In this document: piece by piece, positions 37,630 through 50,350 of the stretch
Layout of the letters: each line of letters starts with the position of its first letter
How positions within the stretch are numbered: the first letter of the stretch is position 1
Source of the DNA: Stropharia rugosoannulata
Taxonomy: Eukaryota > Basidiomycota > Agaricomycetes > Agaricales > Strophariaceae
DNA: 64,000 nt
Direction of reading: 5' to 3'
Assembly: GCA_028532985.1 (NCBI GenBank)
Contig: JANCIK010000005.1
Coordinates: 3,292,501 to 3,356,500, forward strand
Notes under the pieces: model-generated
What the model saw: the letters and a program-made list of their open reading frames with translations, nothing else
Databases searched by the model: none
Told to the model about the DNA's origin: nothing
Position numbers and translations under genes: made by a program

Positions 37630-38499
37630 TTTTTTTTCGCCTGGCCTGTAATGTACGTTCCCTTTCTATTTTATGCTCGGTCACACATTCGCAAAAATGG
37701 CAGCGGCCATCCCCTTCCGTAACTATGCCCATCCACCTTGGTTCGCCTTCGACGCTCGCCATCCCCGGACTCGCGATCCTTTTGCTCTAAAGTTGTACCA
37801 TGAATGTTTCTTGCCCCGTTTTGCTTCTACATCCCGGGACTCGCAATGCCGCTTCTCTCTAAAATTGCGCCATGACTGTTTCTCGCCGTGGTTCGCTTCT
37901 CATCTTTTCCTCGAGTCCTACATCGGGATGCAAATCAGTTAATATCCCCATATCCAGACCATGGCGTCAGCAGATTGTCATATGTTGAGAAAATTTTATG
38001 GGATCCCACCAAGCGCCGCTGCCATGCGCTCGCATACCGAAGGGAAGGAAACAAGTGATATCTTCTATATCTTTGATCATTTCTGAGAACTCCTGTTACC
38101 TGTAGAGCGATGGCCGCTTTTTTCCCTTTCATCTCGTTTCAAGTTGTTAGCATCTGCCCTCCCACAGACTCGGAAACCAAACATAAACTTATCATTCCCT
38201 TTTGTTTCCCATTGCAGAATTCTGATTCTAAAGGATATGTAAATGGAATATGCTTCTTCAAATCAATTATCGACGTATCAGGCTCACACAAGCCTACATA
38301 CGAGCTTCATTGGAGCTTCAAGTTTCAAATGCAAGAACGGTTCATCGGGATGTTGGCCCGGCACGGGGAAAACGGTCACGTGTACATGCGCACTCTAATT
38401 TTGAAGTTTGAGTTTGACATGAGCTTCCTCGTTGAACTCGTTCTATTTCTTGTTTAAGGGGCTCTCATTAGTTACAGAAGTAACTCTACTAAGAACACA
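37630..38499. other. Intergenic stretch with a short tandem duplication
   Basis: Includes the 3' flank of the glutaredoxin gene, the tandem repeat at 37741-37889 and an unrecognised open frame at 38110-38457 (+). Confidence 0.35.
37741..37889 (+). repeat. Two-unit imperfect tandem repeat, about 75 bp
   Basis: 37741-37818 and 37819-37889 are diverged copies, each with GGACTCGC, CTCTAAA and CCATGA in the same order. The open frame over them reads LKLYHECFLPRFA and then LKLRHDCFSPWFA. A third partial start follows at 37891. It is not clear whether it is translated. Confidence 0.6.
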
Positions 38500-39500
38500 A
38501 TGAACAGCAGTGGAACGACTGAGGCTCAGATGTTTCAAAAACATGCCACTCGGCTTGCAAAATCGTTTGACAAAGGGGAAGGAAGGTTCGTCTTCACATT
38601 ATTCATTTCTTTGCAGACATAACATAATTCTATAATAAAAGGAATATTGAAGAATTGAAAAAGTCACAAGATATACTAAAGGGCCAAGAAGCAATGCGAC
38701 TTCGACTGTACTGCACTGTTTCCAACAGAATGGAACCCAACCGCGACCTTGACACTTTTGGGAACCTTCTCTTACGAGGAAGCATGGAGAGCGTGATTAT
38801 GGACCACAGTGCACGCGTCAAAGGCCACATGGACTCGGGCATTGAATTCGACGCTGCCCTCGAACTAGTGGCGAGCGACCTATATGCTATGCGATGGGGT
38901 CCGACACAAGTGCCGTTATACAATCTTTTGGGGCTCTTCTCCCAGATTGTGCCAGCGCAGAGGCTGAAGTACCACGCGTTCGCAGAGTTCTTCATCAACG
39001 CCAAAATCCGCGTTGACGGGCGCGACCTGTCCGGAACCACTGCACTGTCACACTGTTTCTCTACGAAGCCGTCCCTCGACCTCGAGTACGCCAAGATGCT
39101 GTATGACGCCGGCGGCGACGTGAACTCGCGGAACAGGTTCGGCGCAACGGTGGCCCATGAGATTGTCATGGTATACGGCAGCGAGGCGGAGACCGTCCGC
39201 AATGCCGCGCAGGCTCTCGAATTTTTCGTGACACACGGCGGGAGCGTGGACATTGCGGATGGAGAAACTATGACTGCACGGCCAATAGCCATGCGTCTCC
39301 CGCAGCTCGCGCAAATCGTTAAGAAGGAGGACGAGCGGCGGCGCGCAGCCGGTGTAGACTGTTGTGCGCTCTGTGGGCGAGGTGCTGGCGATGCAAAGCT
39401 GCTGACATGTGGGCGGTGCAAGATTGCGAAATACTGCAGCCCCTCGGCGCGCGCCTGTCAGAAACTTGACTGGCCACGACACAAGAAATCGTGCAAATAG
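38500..39500 (+). CDS. MYND zinc-finger protein with ankyrin-like region
   Basis: Exons 38500-38585 and 38642-39500 give 314 aa. The C-terminal 40 residues form a MYND finger (CCALCGRGAGDAKLLTCGRC, then KYCS, CQKLDWPRHKKSC), a zinc-binding protein-interaction module. The middle (about 150-230) looks like two or three degenerate ankyrin repeats: GTTALSHCF ... LLYDAGGDVNSRNRFGAT-type turns and LEFFVTHGGSVDIAD. Such ankyrin-MYND proteins are common and multicopy in agaricomycetes, and their partners are unknown. The start ATG sits in a short first exon joined in phase 2. A weaker alternative is the ATG at 38655 without the first exon. Confidence 0.82.
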
Positions 39501-40526
39501 GCTGTATTCTAAACGGTACATCAAGGTACACGTAGTGTCCCGTCCTCGGAGTGCTCGGATCTGGTAGTACTTGGAAGCGCTGCCAACTCTTACTTGGTTT
39601 TTTCATATTGATTGAGGTCGCCATTTTATTGTTTTATGTTAAAAAATTTAAATACGATATGCCTGTGGTAAATCACTAGACCCTATAGTCACATTATCAG
39701 AGTTTCATATTCTTCCCACTCTTCCATTTCCATTTTCTTTACATCAAGCTAGCAGTTCTCTACCTATGTAAGTGATCATAACATTTCTTTCCTGGTGGGC
39801 TTCGCTTCATTTCCCTCTCACGAGAACTTCTCTTCGGCATTGTGGCATTTCTACATTTAACAAAATTTGACCCACCAATACAGACTACCACTATCTTAGT
39901 AAAGTCATCTTTCTGCCACTAGCACAACAGCTGATGGTAACGAATGGGAATGGGCTTTAAACTTCCACAAACGTCATGATGGCAGCCGGGAGCGTCTACA
40001 GTAAATACCATGGGCTTACCCGGTGATGAATGTGTTGAGGTAGTAGCGCCGGCCCATCGAGTCTTGCTGGGAAGAAAAACATGGCCGCCGTTGCGCTCAA
40101 TCAAAGATGCTTAGGACCTCTATATAATGAGTGGCATGTTATCAAACTTTATTCATTGGGTATTATGGAGGGCAGTCGCCGGGGACACTGGTGTGGTAAT
40201 TCCCTGCTCACAAGACCATCTTACACACACCCTGCCGAAGGCTGTTTATACAGTTTCAAAGTGGCGAAAACAGAGCGTCTCGATGTCCCTCCAACTGTCA
40301 ACTTCCTAATCACGGTTATCATATGCGTACTACGAAGGACATAGTCCCCAATCGCTATTGGATATCTAAAGACCGAGGTCATTGTAACTTTCGCGGCCCT
40401 GCTTCAGATCCTGGTATATAAGCTCAATACACTATTTCTTTATTTGTCGTCAGTTACAAACAGACGTACATCTGGCGTATGTATTTCTGTGTCGTTCCCG
40501 CGATAACTCGTGCGAATAGAAAGGAA
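39501..40526. other. Intergenic stretch
   Basis: No supported gene or repeat. Confidence 0.4.
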
Positions 40527-41149
40527 CTAGACAGCTCTTCGTCGTCCATCTGCACCTGAAATGCTATTCTTACACCTTGCCGAGCGCGGAGACATCACGA
40601 GCATGAGTGGGAGCCACATTGACCAGTTGTGGGCGGGATGCATACGACCCGCCTGCCGTGAATGATTGCTGTTTCCCTTCTCCCGGTTCGACAGTGCCTT
40701 TCGGTCCCGAGAAGCTGCTCTCGCTACGGGTGCCCATCCGGGATAACGTCTTACACCGAGTGCGGCTGGGAATGGGTCATTGAATGGGGATCCTGAGAGC
40801 ACCCCTCGATCGACGAAGCCGTATCTGGAGTGCGGGGCAGTGGGGTCGGTCCCGCACCACGTAGTACTATCATTCTCTGTGACGGGCGCTGGCTAGACAC
40901 AATCGCTTAACTGTGCTTGGGGTAGTCGCCCACCAGGAGATAAGCTACTGCCGCTCTGTCGTCGAGTAAGCCCTGTTCGCCCAGGCGCGGAGCATGCGAA
41001 GGCAGCGTGCCGCCTGCCACTGCTATGCGCGTGGCCAGCGCGCGGTGCCCATAGCCGACAGGTAATATTATTTTTGCGGATAGAAGCTCTGGTAAAGGAA
41101 AGCGGTCAAAGCTCGGCTTGGGGTAGTACGCAAGCTCAAAATAATTCAA
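40527..41149 (-). other. Coding-like sequence, family not recognised
   Basis: GC content rises and two minus-strand frames have strongly protein-like composition: 41149-40907 (LLSAKIILPVGYGHRALATR, GLLDDRAAVAYLLVGDYPKH) and 40802-40527 (GSPFNDPFPAALGVRRYPG). They could be exons of one gene or a pseudogene. I could not find a consistent splice or a family. Confidence 0.3.
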
Positions 41150-42917
41150 ATAAGAAGCATATCAAAGAGCAGCGCTAATATCGACCACAAGAGCAGATTC
41201 AGCACGGGTGTGTGTGTCTCTCTCTGAAGAAGTGTCCGAACTTACCGAAGACACACGAGAGCGGTGAGAGTGTGTCGAACCTCATATGTCCGTATTTGAT
41301 TCCCCATTATGTGGAATGACGTTGACACTGACGCACAAACCATTATTGTATTCTCGAAAGAAGATACCATGGGGTCGGGGCGGCTTCTATCGGACTCCGA
41401 TGGGTCCTGAGATATACGGTATATGACTGGATCTTTGGTAAAGCGGCGAAGAACAACCCACTCGGTCACAAATACTCACAGCAACCAGTGGTATTGGAAA
41501 GAAGTTGCGATTCGTGGAGTCTGAGCTCAGGTTAATTACCTTCGCTGAGAAAATAATTAAGGTCCAACAATCAATAAAATTAAAACGTCAACTACATATG
41601 GGCCAGAGATGTGCAGGATATGTTACTGAAGTGTATGCGCGCTCTCGGGGGCCGTAACTCGAGCCAGCCCGCTTCAGTCCAGAAGACCATTCGTTCCAAT
41701 TATAATTTACGAGCCAGTACTGGCATGAGACAAACAACCTATTTTTACCTGGCAGGAACGCCGCCGAGTAGCTGGACTTGGGAGAAAATATTTTGAGATA
41801 TGTTCGACCCATCCCACGAAGTCATCCTTGGGATGCCTCGTACATTGTGGCGTCTTAATTTCCCAATACGGCAAAGGGGTTCCCGTGTTAGACGGATGCT
41901 TCCACGGAATAACGACGGGCCAACATACTGGATATACATGGTGGCCGCCGCATATTGCTATAGCATCCAGCACTCCACAAGGTAAGGAATCAGCTGGACA
42001 GTGATACAAATCGAAGCGTGTGAACAGGTCATTATTTTATGTGATGGTTTGGATGATGATTGTAAGCTTTTGAGACAGAACGTGGCTGCGAACATTTGTT
42101 TGTAACACCAAGGCAACAAAGGGAGAACATATGGTAAAATAGTCACGGTATTGACACACTATCAAATCCGGCAAGAGCGAGCGATAGTATTATAGCATGG
42201 TCCATAGACTTCAACCCTTGAGAGCAGTTCAATCAGACCTGAGAGCAAAAGCTGGACATGGTCAGGGTTTCATTCCATTAACTTGTCGGTTGGCACAGTA
42301 TGTCTCCTATTTGCATTAGATCCACTGCTAGCTCTGCAGGGGTTGACTTGTGCGAAGGACAACTTTGAGCGGTATTAACACTAATGCATTTTTTCTAGTA
42401 GCCTCATTTCCCCTTCTTGTCTACTCCGATGGTTTTTTTGGTTGACAAACAGTGGTTGATGCATCTACATCACCTCACTCCGTGGCATCGTACTATATTA
42501 CCTCTTACAAATCTGTTACCGAATAATATTCAAGCAACGGTCATGGACCGCGCCAGATTGTTGCGTGTCTGACCAGTCTTCAAGCTTCAAGCTTCACCTT
42601 CTGCCCAACATGCCTTAATCCAGTAATTACTTAAAAAATATAATATATAAATATTAGTCTTCCTCAACCAGTTTCCTTCAGTAAATGGATTTGGTGCAGC
42701 ATATTCCGTGCTCATCGCCAACGCCCACAGCGCCCACAGCGCACGATCATCAATAATTAAGCGACGACTTTACAAAAATAGATTAAGACCTCACTTGCCA
42801 AATTTAGAAGATTAGTAATCGACCTGCTCGTCGTTGGCAACGGCGACAACCAAACGACGACGAGCGCTCAATATCTCATTCCACTACCCCTTCCCGCAGC
42901 CTGCATTATACAATATA
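41150..42917. other. Intergenic stretch upstream of the Maf gene
   Basis: No supported gene. A short AAGCTTCAAGCTT palindrome-like motif lies at about 42582, with a relative at about 25138. Confidence 0.35.
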
Positions 42918-43992
42918 ATGTCAACACACGTTCTCTCGCATGCCCTGCAGGTTCCAGCCATCGAAAAGCTGAAAGGGAAACGCATCGTGCTCGCCTCCAA
43001 TAGTCCCCGAAGAAAGGAAATTCTGCGCACATTTGTGCGTCTCGATTATTGAAATCGCAGAATTGCTGAGGCTCATTGATGACGGGGTATTTCTTTTGCG
43101 CTCCTGATCATAGGGCCTCGAACCAGATATCGTACCATCAACGTTCAAAGAAGATCTCGACGTCAGCGAATTCGCCGATCCTCATGAATACCCCGTCGCG
43201 ACTGCCTCGCACAAAGCTGTCGAGGTTTACGAGAGATTAGTAGTACGTAACGAAACTGCTTCTCGTACCTTCTCTGTTCTGATTGTTTGAAAGGAAGAAG
43301 ATCCAGACAACGCGCCCGATCTTGTTATAGCAGGTAAATTTACCTTAGGATAAAAGCCTACGAAACACTGAAGCTTCGTTCCCCCCACAGCTGATACGGT
43401 GGTCTTCACACACCCACAACAAGTCACCACGGATATTCACCACTCACTACTCCCAGATGCGGTCCAAGAACTACTCGAGAAACCGGCATCGAAGGAAGAT
43501 AACCTGCGGATGTTACTCGACATGAACGGACATGTGTGCGAAGTCGTTACAGGTGTTGTCATTGGTGAGTAAGGCATTTGTTATGGATAACTTCTCCACT
43601 AAAGCTGTTCATAGCGTATCCTATACTTACGGCTCCTGGGTACAAAATCCAGTACGTTACGTCATTCTCTGAGCCCGGGTTTCTAACTAAAGTTCCCTAC
43701 AGGTCAATAGACGAGCGCACACTTGTCTATTTTGCTGATAACCCGAAACATCTAATCAATGCTTATGTAGAAAGTGGTGAAGGTATTGATCGTGCTGGGG
43801 GCTTCGCTATTCAGGTCGGTATATCGATTCCGTTTTTGTTCTTTCTCTGACCAAAGAATTAAGGGATTGGGCGGATTACTTATCCGCAAAGTCGAAGGCG
43901 ATTATAACAACGTCGTCGGTTTCCCTGCGACGTCATTCTTCAAACTGCTGGATATGCTGGTAGAAGATGACGATGATTTCCTTGACGTCTGA
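42918..43992 (+). CDS. MAF: Maf-like nucleotide pyrophosphatase
   Basis: Maf/YhdE-type enzymes hydrolyse non-canonical or pyrimidine nucleoside triphosphates to monophosphates (house-cleaning). Seven exons (42918-43034, 43114-43242, 43294-43333, 43391-43564, 43615-43651, 43703-43814, 43864-43992) give 245 aa. Landmarks: VLASNSPRRKEIL at the N-terminus, SHKAVEVY, AADTVV with the catalytic Asp formed across intron 3, a central SxDERTLVYF, AGGFAIQGLGGLLI and the substrate-loop DYNNVVGFP. Two exons are about 40 nt. It is followed on the same strand by HUS1, 310 bp on. The C-terminus is a short acidic tail. Confidence 0.93.
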
Positions 43993-44302
43993 AAGTAAAA
44001 TTCTTCATATAAGTAAACGGTTTTTTCATACCTACGAGGACATAATTCTTGGAGGAAACATCTACCATACCTTTCTAATGGGATCATAAATCACTTTTAA
44101 AATGGTCAACATACCCAGATGATAATTGGCGGGCGACTCGCAATCTGCGCGTCGCGGGTTGGCCGTGGGAAGTTCTGTGAGAGCTGATCTGAAAGGACAA
44201 CGACGCGACGCGTCACGGCGTTTGACCAGGCCATTACTTGTGGAATGTGCATTGTTTCCAGCCTTCTTCCTTCTATCTGTCGAATTTGACTGAGGAACGT
44301 CC

Positions 44303-45455
44303 ATGCGATTTCGCGCAACAGTTGCAAACGTCTCCACCTTCTTTCGTCGGTGAAGTCACTCATCGCTCTTCAAACACACTATAAGCCTTCCATTTCGATA
44401 GGTGTTGTCCAAGCAATTGAAAAGCTACAGAAAAAATGCATTGTCAGGTTCACCGAAGAGAACATGCATATCATCTGCAACAACGAGGCCAATGAGGGCG
44501 GCGTGCAGGTTTGGTCGTACGGGAAACACGTTTGCTGTACATGGCCTTCAACTCATGGTCTTCTGTAGACAGATAAAAGTGGAGTCACTGTTCACGGACT
44601 ACCGCATACAGTCGAATGCCAACAACGAAATCACGGTCGAACTTGCATCGGAGGCACTGTTAGGCGCCCTGCGCTCTGCCATTCCGTCGGGAGGCTCGGC
44701 TTTCGATGTTGAAGAAGTTATCATGAAGCTTGCCAAGAAGAACGATCAAGCGATGCTGTCTTTTGAAGTGATAGGTCTTTCCAGGTCGGGCTTCAAGATG
44801 CGCATAACAAAGGATGTGAAGATCGAGGTTATGAAGCCGGCAGACGTGGCCAAGCTTACAGAGCCTCTCTGTCCTGAGCCAGACGTTCGTCCATGCGTTC
44901 ATATATGCGCTCCGCAACCTGCTAACACCTCTAACTCAGCTTCATATCCTACTTCCTGCATTGCATAAACTCAGAGTTGTAGTCGAGCACTTGCGCACGA
45001 TGTCGGATGTCCTCGCTTTCCAAGCTAATAACAACAAGCGCCTAGTACTCTCCATCCGGAACGAAGGCCTGTTTTCAGAGACCGAATGGAAGGACTGCCA
45101 AAATCCCAAACGTACGTTGCAATCTCCCGACCCTATACATGTCGTCAGCTCATTAGCGCCGGGGCGATTACAGCCAAAGACATCGCTGACGATGAAGAGC
45201 CGGTTAATCCAGACGACATGCATACAGTCTGCATCTCTACACGCAGTTTCCTCAAATTCTTGCATAGTCACGTTGTCTCGACAACGACCATTGCTTGTAA
45301 GTAAATTCGCGCATATAGTTGCATGTATTAAAAATGTTTTAGGTATCTGTCAATCCTACTGCTTGATCCTCTATGTCTACATTGGAGATGTAGCGGACGC
45401 AGGCGGAGTGTTGACTTTCTATATTCCGGCAATTATCGACGACGAAGGACGCTAG
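44303..45455 (+). CDS. HUS1: HUS1, subunit of the 9-1-1 checkpoint clamp
   Basis: With Rad9 and Rad1 it forms the PCNA-like ring loaded at damaged DNA to activate the ATR-type checkpoint. Six exons (44303-44345, 44402-44516, 44569-44884, 44940-45111, 45174-45296, 45343-45455) give 293 aa. The start is MRFRATVANVSTFFR, the canonical Hus1 opening. Then come EKLQKKCIVRFT, GGVQVWS, FTDYRIQSNANNEI, MKLAKKND, EVMKPADVAKLTEPLCPEPD, LRTMSDVLAF, FLKFLHSHVVSTTTIAC and the C-terminal YIGDVADAGGVLTFYIPAI. Length fits the family. The second exon 1 donor choice (GTCGGT at 44346) is fixed by phase. Confidence 0.95.
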
Positions 45456-45911
45456 TGCCGAAGTTTAGTAATGCTACGAAGTGCTTGGTGGGTTACCTCC
45501 TTTCTTGACAGCAGGCTTTCTCCGAGTCTTAAGATGTCGACGCATTTCAGATATGTATACGAGGTCACTCTGCAGGAATCGGAAACCTATCTGTTTGATC
45601 GACGTTAACGACGAGGTATGCTGCAATAAGTTTCTCCTGCCAGGTTTCGCACTTTCGTGGCTTGGAAGCTCAAGCGCAAATGAGCTAAATTGAAAGAAGT
45701 CACTCAATACCAGGTGATTTACATTGGCAGTATGCCCCTTTGTTTGTTCTAGTGTTCCTCGCTGATTTGCAGCTATTTCACGACTTGGTTTATGTCGTAC
45801 GTCACCACTTGGAAGACTATTTGTATATCTGAATCCTATTCAAATTTCACTATGTGTTTGTTCTGACAAACTGAATAACACGTCGATTGTGAACCTACAT
45901 GGAACAATTGC

Positions 45912-47258
45912 CTAAAAGAAGCTACCAAAGGATGATCGTGATTTCACTTCTACAGCGAAATTCGTCGACAGAGCTCTGGAGGTTTGCTGGAAATATTTGA
46001 ACATTACTCTTTGTTGTGCCGCCTTATCTGATTCTTTGCTCGACTGTTCTATCGCAGTGACGGAGATACGTAGCCTAACGGCGAGCTTGTGTGGCACTGT
46101 CAACGAAGAAAGGAAAATATCAAGTCCTTTGTGGCTGACAGCTAACATGAGTTCGTCGAAGCGGCCCTCTTCTAGATCTTGCAATGCATAAGTGCGAGTA
46201 TCGCGAAGTGTGAGGGTAAGGAGTTCAAGTACTGGGCCTGGACCAGGATCTATAATGTCGATTAGCCGAGGACACCATGTCTTTTGAAGTAACTGGTCTG
46301 CATCGAGGAGGAGTGTAGTATGGCCCTGTATTGACGCTAATCTCAGATCCAGTGTGATTGACAAGTGCGTAAGTGAGTGCTTGAACTTGGAAAGTCTAGG
46401 GGAACCCTTTAACGTAGATATGACTAGTTCAACAACCATCAAGAAGGATGTTAATGAGATGTAAATAAGGATACTTATTCTGAGGATGGACACTCACGTA
46501 TATTGATGTCGTACACGTGTAACGATAAACTCCTTATTGAACTAGTCTTCTCCAGCAACCTTGTAATAAGATTCATGTCTTCCGATATCGTGAAGTGATA
46601 GTCAAAAGCTTCCAAGTTTTTGAGGAAGGCTGGAGAACAGAGGTTGATAAAAGACACACTGTTGCTTAGTTTCAATTTGCAAAGGCTCGAGTAAGAGTGT
46701 AATAGTGGGTCGGACAATCCACTGGACTTATGGTCGGAGAAGACTACGTTATCAAGCGTGAGGCATTTTACGACGAGTCGTCCTGACAAAAGTTCGAGTG
46801 GGGCGTTGGCGAGCTGAACGAGGTTCAAATTTGTTAAACGGGAACAAGTGCAAATCTTGAGAACGTCCGATACAAAACTAGCAGGTAGGAGCATCAAATC
46901 AAGCATACCGTTTAAGCTGCTAGGAGGATAAAGACTAGTAGGGGGTTTACAACCAAATAGCTTCAGGGTGAACCTGGGCTTGACTGGGGTGATTGGAATC
47001 TTCCTCTGGAAGATGATTTCCATAAGTACCGACAAACTTCCGTCCTCTAGAGCAGCATGGGAGTAGTCTTCAGGGAAAAGGAAGGGTGTATACATGGACT
47101 ATGGGTTTATCATTTTCATTCCATACGTTGGACTGAAGTATTTGGAGAAGTTTTGTAGGAAATAGACCGTCGAGCAAGTGCAATGTGATTGTGCTGAACC
47201 TGCGTTTGTTTACATGTTGTCGGAACGATGAGGAAACACAGGAAAGGGTAGAAAACAT
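45912..47258 (-). CDS. F-box/LRR-like protein, 5' end uncertain
   Basis: Exons about 47258-47168, 47067-46498 and 46423-45912, with phases agreeing at both introns. From the ATG at 47258 this gives about 390 aa. In-frame sequence upstream to about 47390 reads SSNVLEFIFELL and then SLCINTP, followed by LSCVSSSFRQHVNKRRF: the shape of an F-box helix and its SxxCxxxR turn. The real start is therefore probably further upstream in a short exon I could not place. The remainder is Leu-rich with irregular repeats (SRLTNLNLVQLANAPLELL, SLCKLKLSNSVSFINL), as in agaricomycete F-box proteins. The last exon is near-continuous Leu/Thr-rich sequence. Target unknown. Confidence 0.62.
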
Positions 47259-47562
47259 TGGAGTGTTGATGCATAAGGAGGTGTCGACTGGTCGTAAGAG
47301 CTCAAAAATGAACTCAAGGACGTTAGATGAGGTAAAGCAATTGGACAGACTGGACAGACATGGTGAGGTACCAATACTTGACCAGTACTTGGTTACTTCT
47401 GGGAAATATCATTCGTTTTTGAATTGAAACGATTCGCATCTCACGCGCACGCCTAATTAAGCACTCCACCTGGGCATACGCATACAACTTTTACGAAAAC
47501 GCATTGTGATATACATAGAACTGCACAGAAAGAGAAATGGGTCAGAGTGTGCACCTAGCAGC

Positions 47563-49859
47563 CTAATGCTGCTGGAGTATGGGGATAATAACGTGAGACC
47601 AGGCTGTAATGGCGCTGCGGCCCTTTTTCGGTGTGCGACTATCTTCACTCCTTGGGCTGAACGGTGAAGGCTGGGTAACATAGGATACGTCAACAGGATG
47701 GGTCGACAGATAGATTTTGAGATAGTCAACGTCATATCCTTTGTCCTGAGAAAGTTTAAAAGCGAGTGGGCGGTACCCGGGTGCGCCGTATCCAATTGTA
47801 AGCGATCCTGGTTGAAGGGTATCTTTTGGCATCGCAGGAAGGGAGATGTCAGTCTTATACGGGCTATGAGAATCTGTTCTGACAAAGGGGACTGTAGAGG
47901 AAAAATTAGGACTTCCACATTGTCGATGAGTAGCAGGTTTACATACCAATGCTGAAGCTTGAATTAGAGAACAAGTACATATTGACATACAGATTAAGTG
48001 GTATTTTGTTCGTTAGTTTGAGCCCGTAGGGGGTGTGGAAACCTCTGCGTCGTGGGTCAGACATGTTCAAGCGAACCATCCCATTCTGATACAGGTTCTG
48101 ATAAGTTGATGGTTTGAAAACGGGGATGAAGCCGAAGTCGGGATCATCATCAACGTCCTCCTGTAATTCAAAGAACTCGATCTCGATCCCTGCTGAAATG
48201 CGTGGGTCATTGTCGGGGCGCTTAAGCTCGCTGTAGAAGTTAGCTGCCTGGGAGAGAGCAAAGGCTAAGAATCCATCATCCGGCGATATGCCATGCTGCC
48301 AATTGAGGCGCAAGCTAGGCGAGAGGGTATGGCTCGTAAAAATGTCGAGTATCATTCTGTTTTGAGCGTCGAGCCGGAGTTTTATGTCGGCTATCTCTTC
48401 CGAAGCTACTACATGGACATTGTGGATATATTCAGGTTGTCTCCGGGCCATATGTTGGTAAAGATGGATAAGAGAGGGAGGGCACCACATTTGTAGCTTC
48501 TCCTTGTAACTGAGCACCGTTGGAATGACGATAGGCTTCCCCCTTCCATTTTCTGTGATATCGAAATAAGCACTCCCATGTGCGGGTATAGGTTGAGCAA
48601 TGGAACGGAATTCTAGTAATTCTGTGACTCGTAGGGTGCCAAGCGGATGAGTAACATCGTTTTCGTAGTAAACAGCGAACTCGGTGCTCTCACTTATGTG
48701 GTGGAACTTTCCAGCTGCGATGTCATAGTAGCCTTGGCTCATATTGTTGCCATGATGGTAGGAGACGTCAAATGACTTCCATCGAGATGTAGGAATATTT
48801 AGGTCAGCTCCAAACAATGGCCGGTCCTTGAGCGTTCCTTCACATTGTGGATTCTGCCTGTAGCAGAAATGTTACTCTAATGTATAAGAATGGATAGATT
48901 AAGGGAGGCAACTAACCCATCAATGGTTTCGAGCCGAGACAAAATATTACTATACGTTATATGCTGCAGCGGAGTTGTGTAGAGAAGCTTCAACAGGGCG
49001 GAGGAAAATAAACCAGATTCACGAGATTCGGATCCACCTGGACCCCTGACATGACGTTCATTTGCCAGTTCATCCTTTGAGCACGCAGCTAGGAGAATGT
49101 GCGACTCTAAGCCGTAATGATCAAACTTGGGCAAGGAAATGGAGCCCCTCGTCAACTCATCCGCGGGCTCGTCAAACAATAGATCGTGGTCGGGGTCGTC
49201 TGGATAACTGCTCAGGTCGAGGTTGATACCGCGAGCTACCAGACCCGACCCTTCTCCGGTCGGAGTCTGTTCCCCCCTCGTTCCGGAGGCAGAAAAGCAG
49301 CAGTCGAAGATAACGGTCTGACCTGATATGAGTGATGTATTAAACATATCGCATCGGGTCAATAACTCACAATGTTCCGCCCATGCTTCTGAGATATGCG
49401 TGAAAGTAGATAGTTGAGAACGCGATCCGGGATTGGGGGGACGCGGCGACCAGGGCTGTTACAGAAGTCATACGAGGCGATACTTTGAATCTTGCGAGAG
49501 GGATCTGAGCACTCCCACCCATGAGGCGCGGTGATTTGTGTGCCATGGCCTGCGAAATATATGACAATAGCGTTGTCTTTCTTGATCCTTTCATCCTTCG
49601 CCAGGTCCTTAAAGGCCTGAATAATACCTCGGCGTGTGGCGTCCGCATTACAAAGGAGGTTGATTTGTTGTCTTGGAACGTGTAACTTGTTCACTAGATA
49701 TTCCTTGAATTGCTTCACGTCGTTTACAGCGCCACGAAGAGGTTTGAATCCCTCTGGATTCCTGTACTGGTTGATACCAATAAGAAGAGCGAAGAGAGGG
49801 ACAAACGGCCTGTTTGATTTGATTCGATGCAGGCATACAATGATATAGAAGGGACGCAC
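47563..49859 (-). CDS. Caspase-domain (peptidase C14) protein, metacaspase-like
   Basis: A cysteine protease of the caspase fold. Exons 49859-49371, 49317-48917, 48857-47947 and 47891-47563 give about 709 aa. The N-terminal p20-like domain shows FALLIGINQY, the catalytic His in YFAGHGTQI and the catalytic Cys in VIFDCCFSASGTR (formed next to intron 1). ILLAACSKDELA follows. From about residue 300 comes a long C-terminal region (QNPQCEGTLKDRPLFGADLN, then FHHIS, and a final GSLTIGYGAPG ... DVDYLKIYLST block). I associate this layout with agaricomycete caspase proteins; its role is not known. The start is uncertain: residues before FALLIG may be partly intronic. A decayed relative of the C-terminal region lies at about 62095-62310. 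Confidence 0.85.
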
Positions 49860-50350
49860 ATTTCGCTATCTCTCTGTATAAGCAACCGTTCCTATTCAAA
49901 AAGACGGATTGGTTGCTGTTAGGGTTAGAGATGAAAGGGAAAGAAGATAGTCATTTTATCAACTTCATGGGAGAACGGCTCAATTTCAGCAAAAGTTACA
50001 GATCATCGTAGGCTGTACTCCTGCCAAATTAAAGATCATGTACTCGGTTCTTGACAGGACTTGACAGATATAAGGTCGAAGGCGGTGCCCATTTCAATTG
50101 TCTATGGTCTTCTATGTTATACTGAGGCGCTCACGTTCAACTTGACAACTGAAAGAAAACGCATATAAGCACACCAAGTTTCCATGTACTTGCATTTTGA
50201 ATATGTTAGTTGGCAGGTTGGCGTCATATAAGCATTGAAATATCGACAGTTCACCTCCACTTCTGGGGATTAGTTGACTGATATATGTATTGAATAAAAA
50301 AAGATGTCCGGACAGTCGTGTCTTCCGTCACAGCCCAGTCGAAATGTACA
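49860..50350. other. Intergenic stretch, 490 bp
   Basis: Leader of the caspase-like gene and 3' flank of GUP1. No additional gene seen. Confidence 0.45.
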
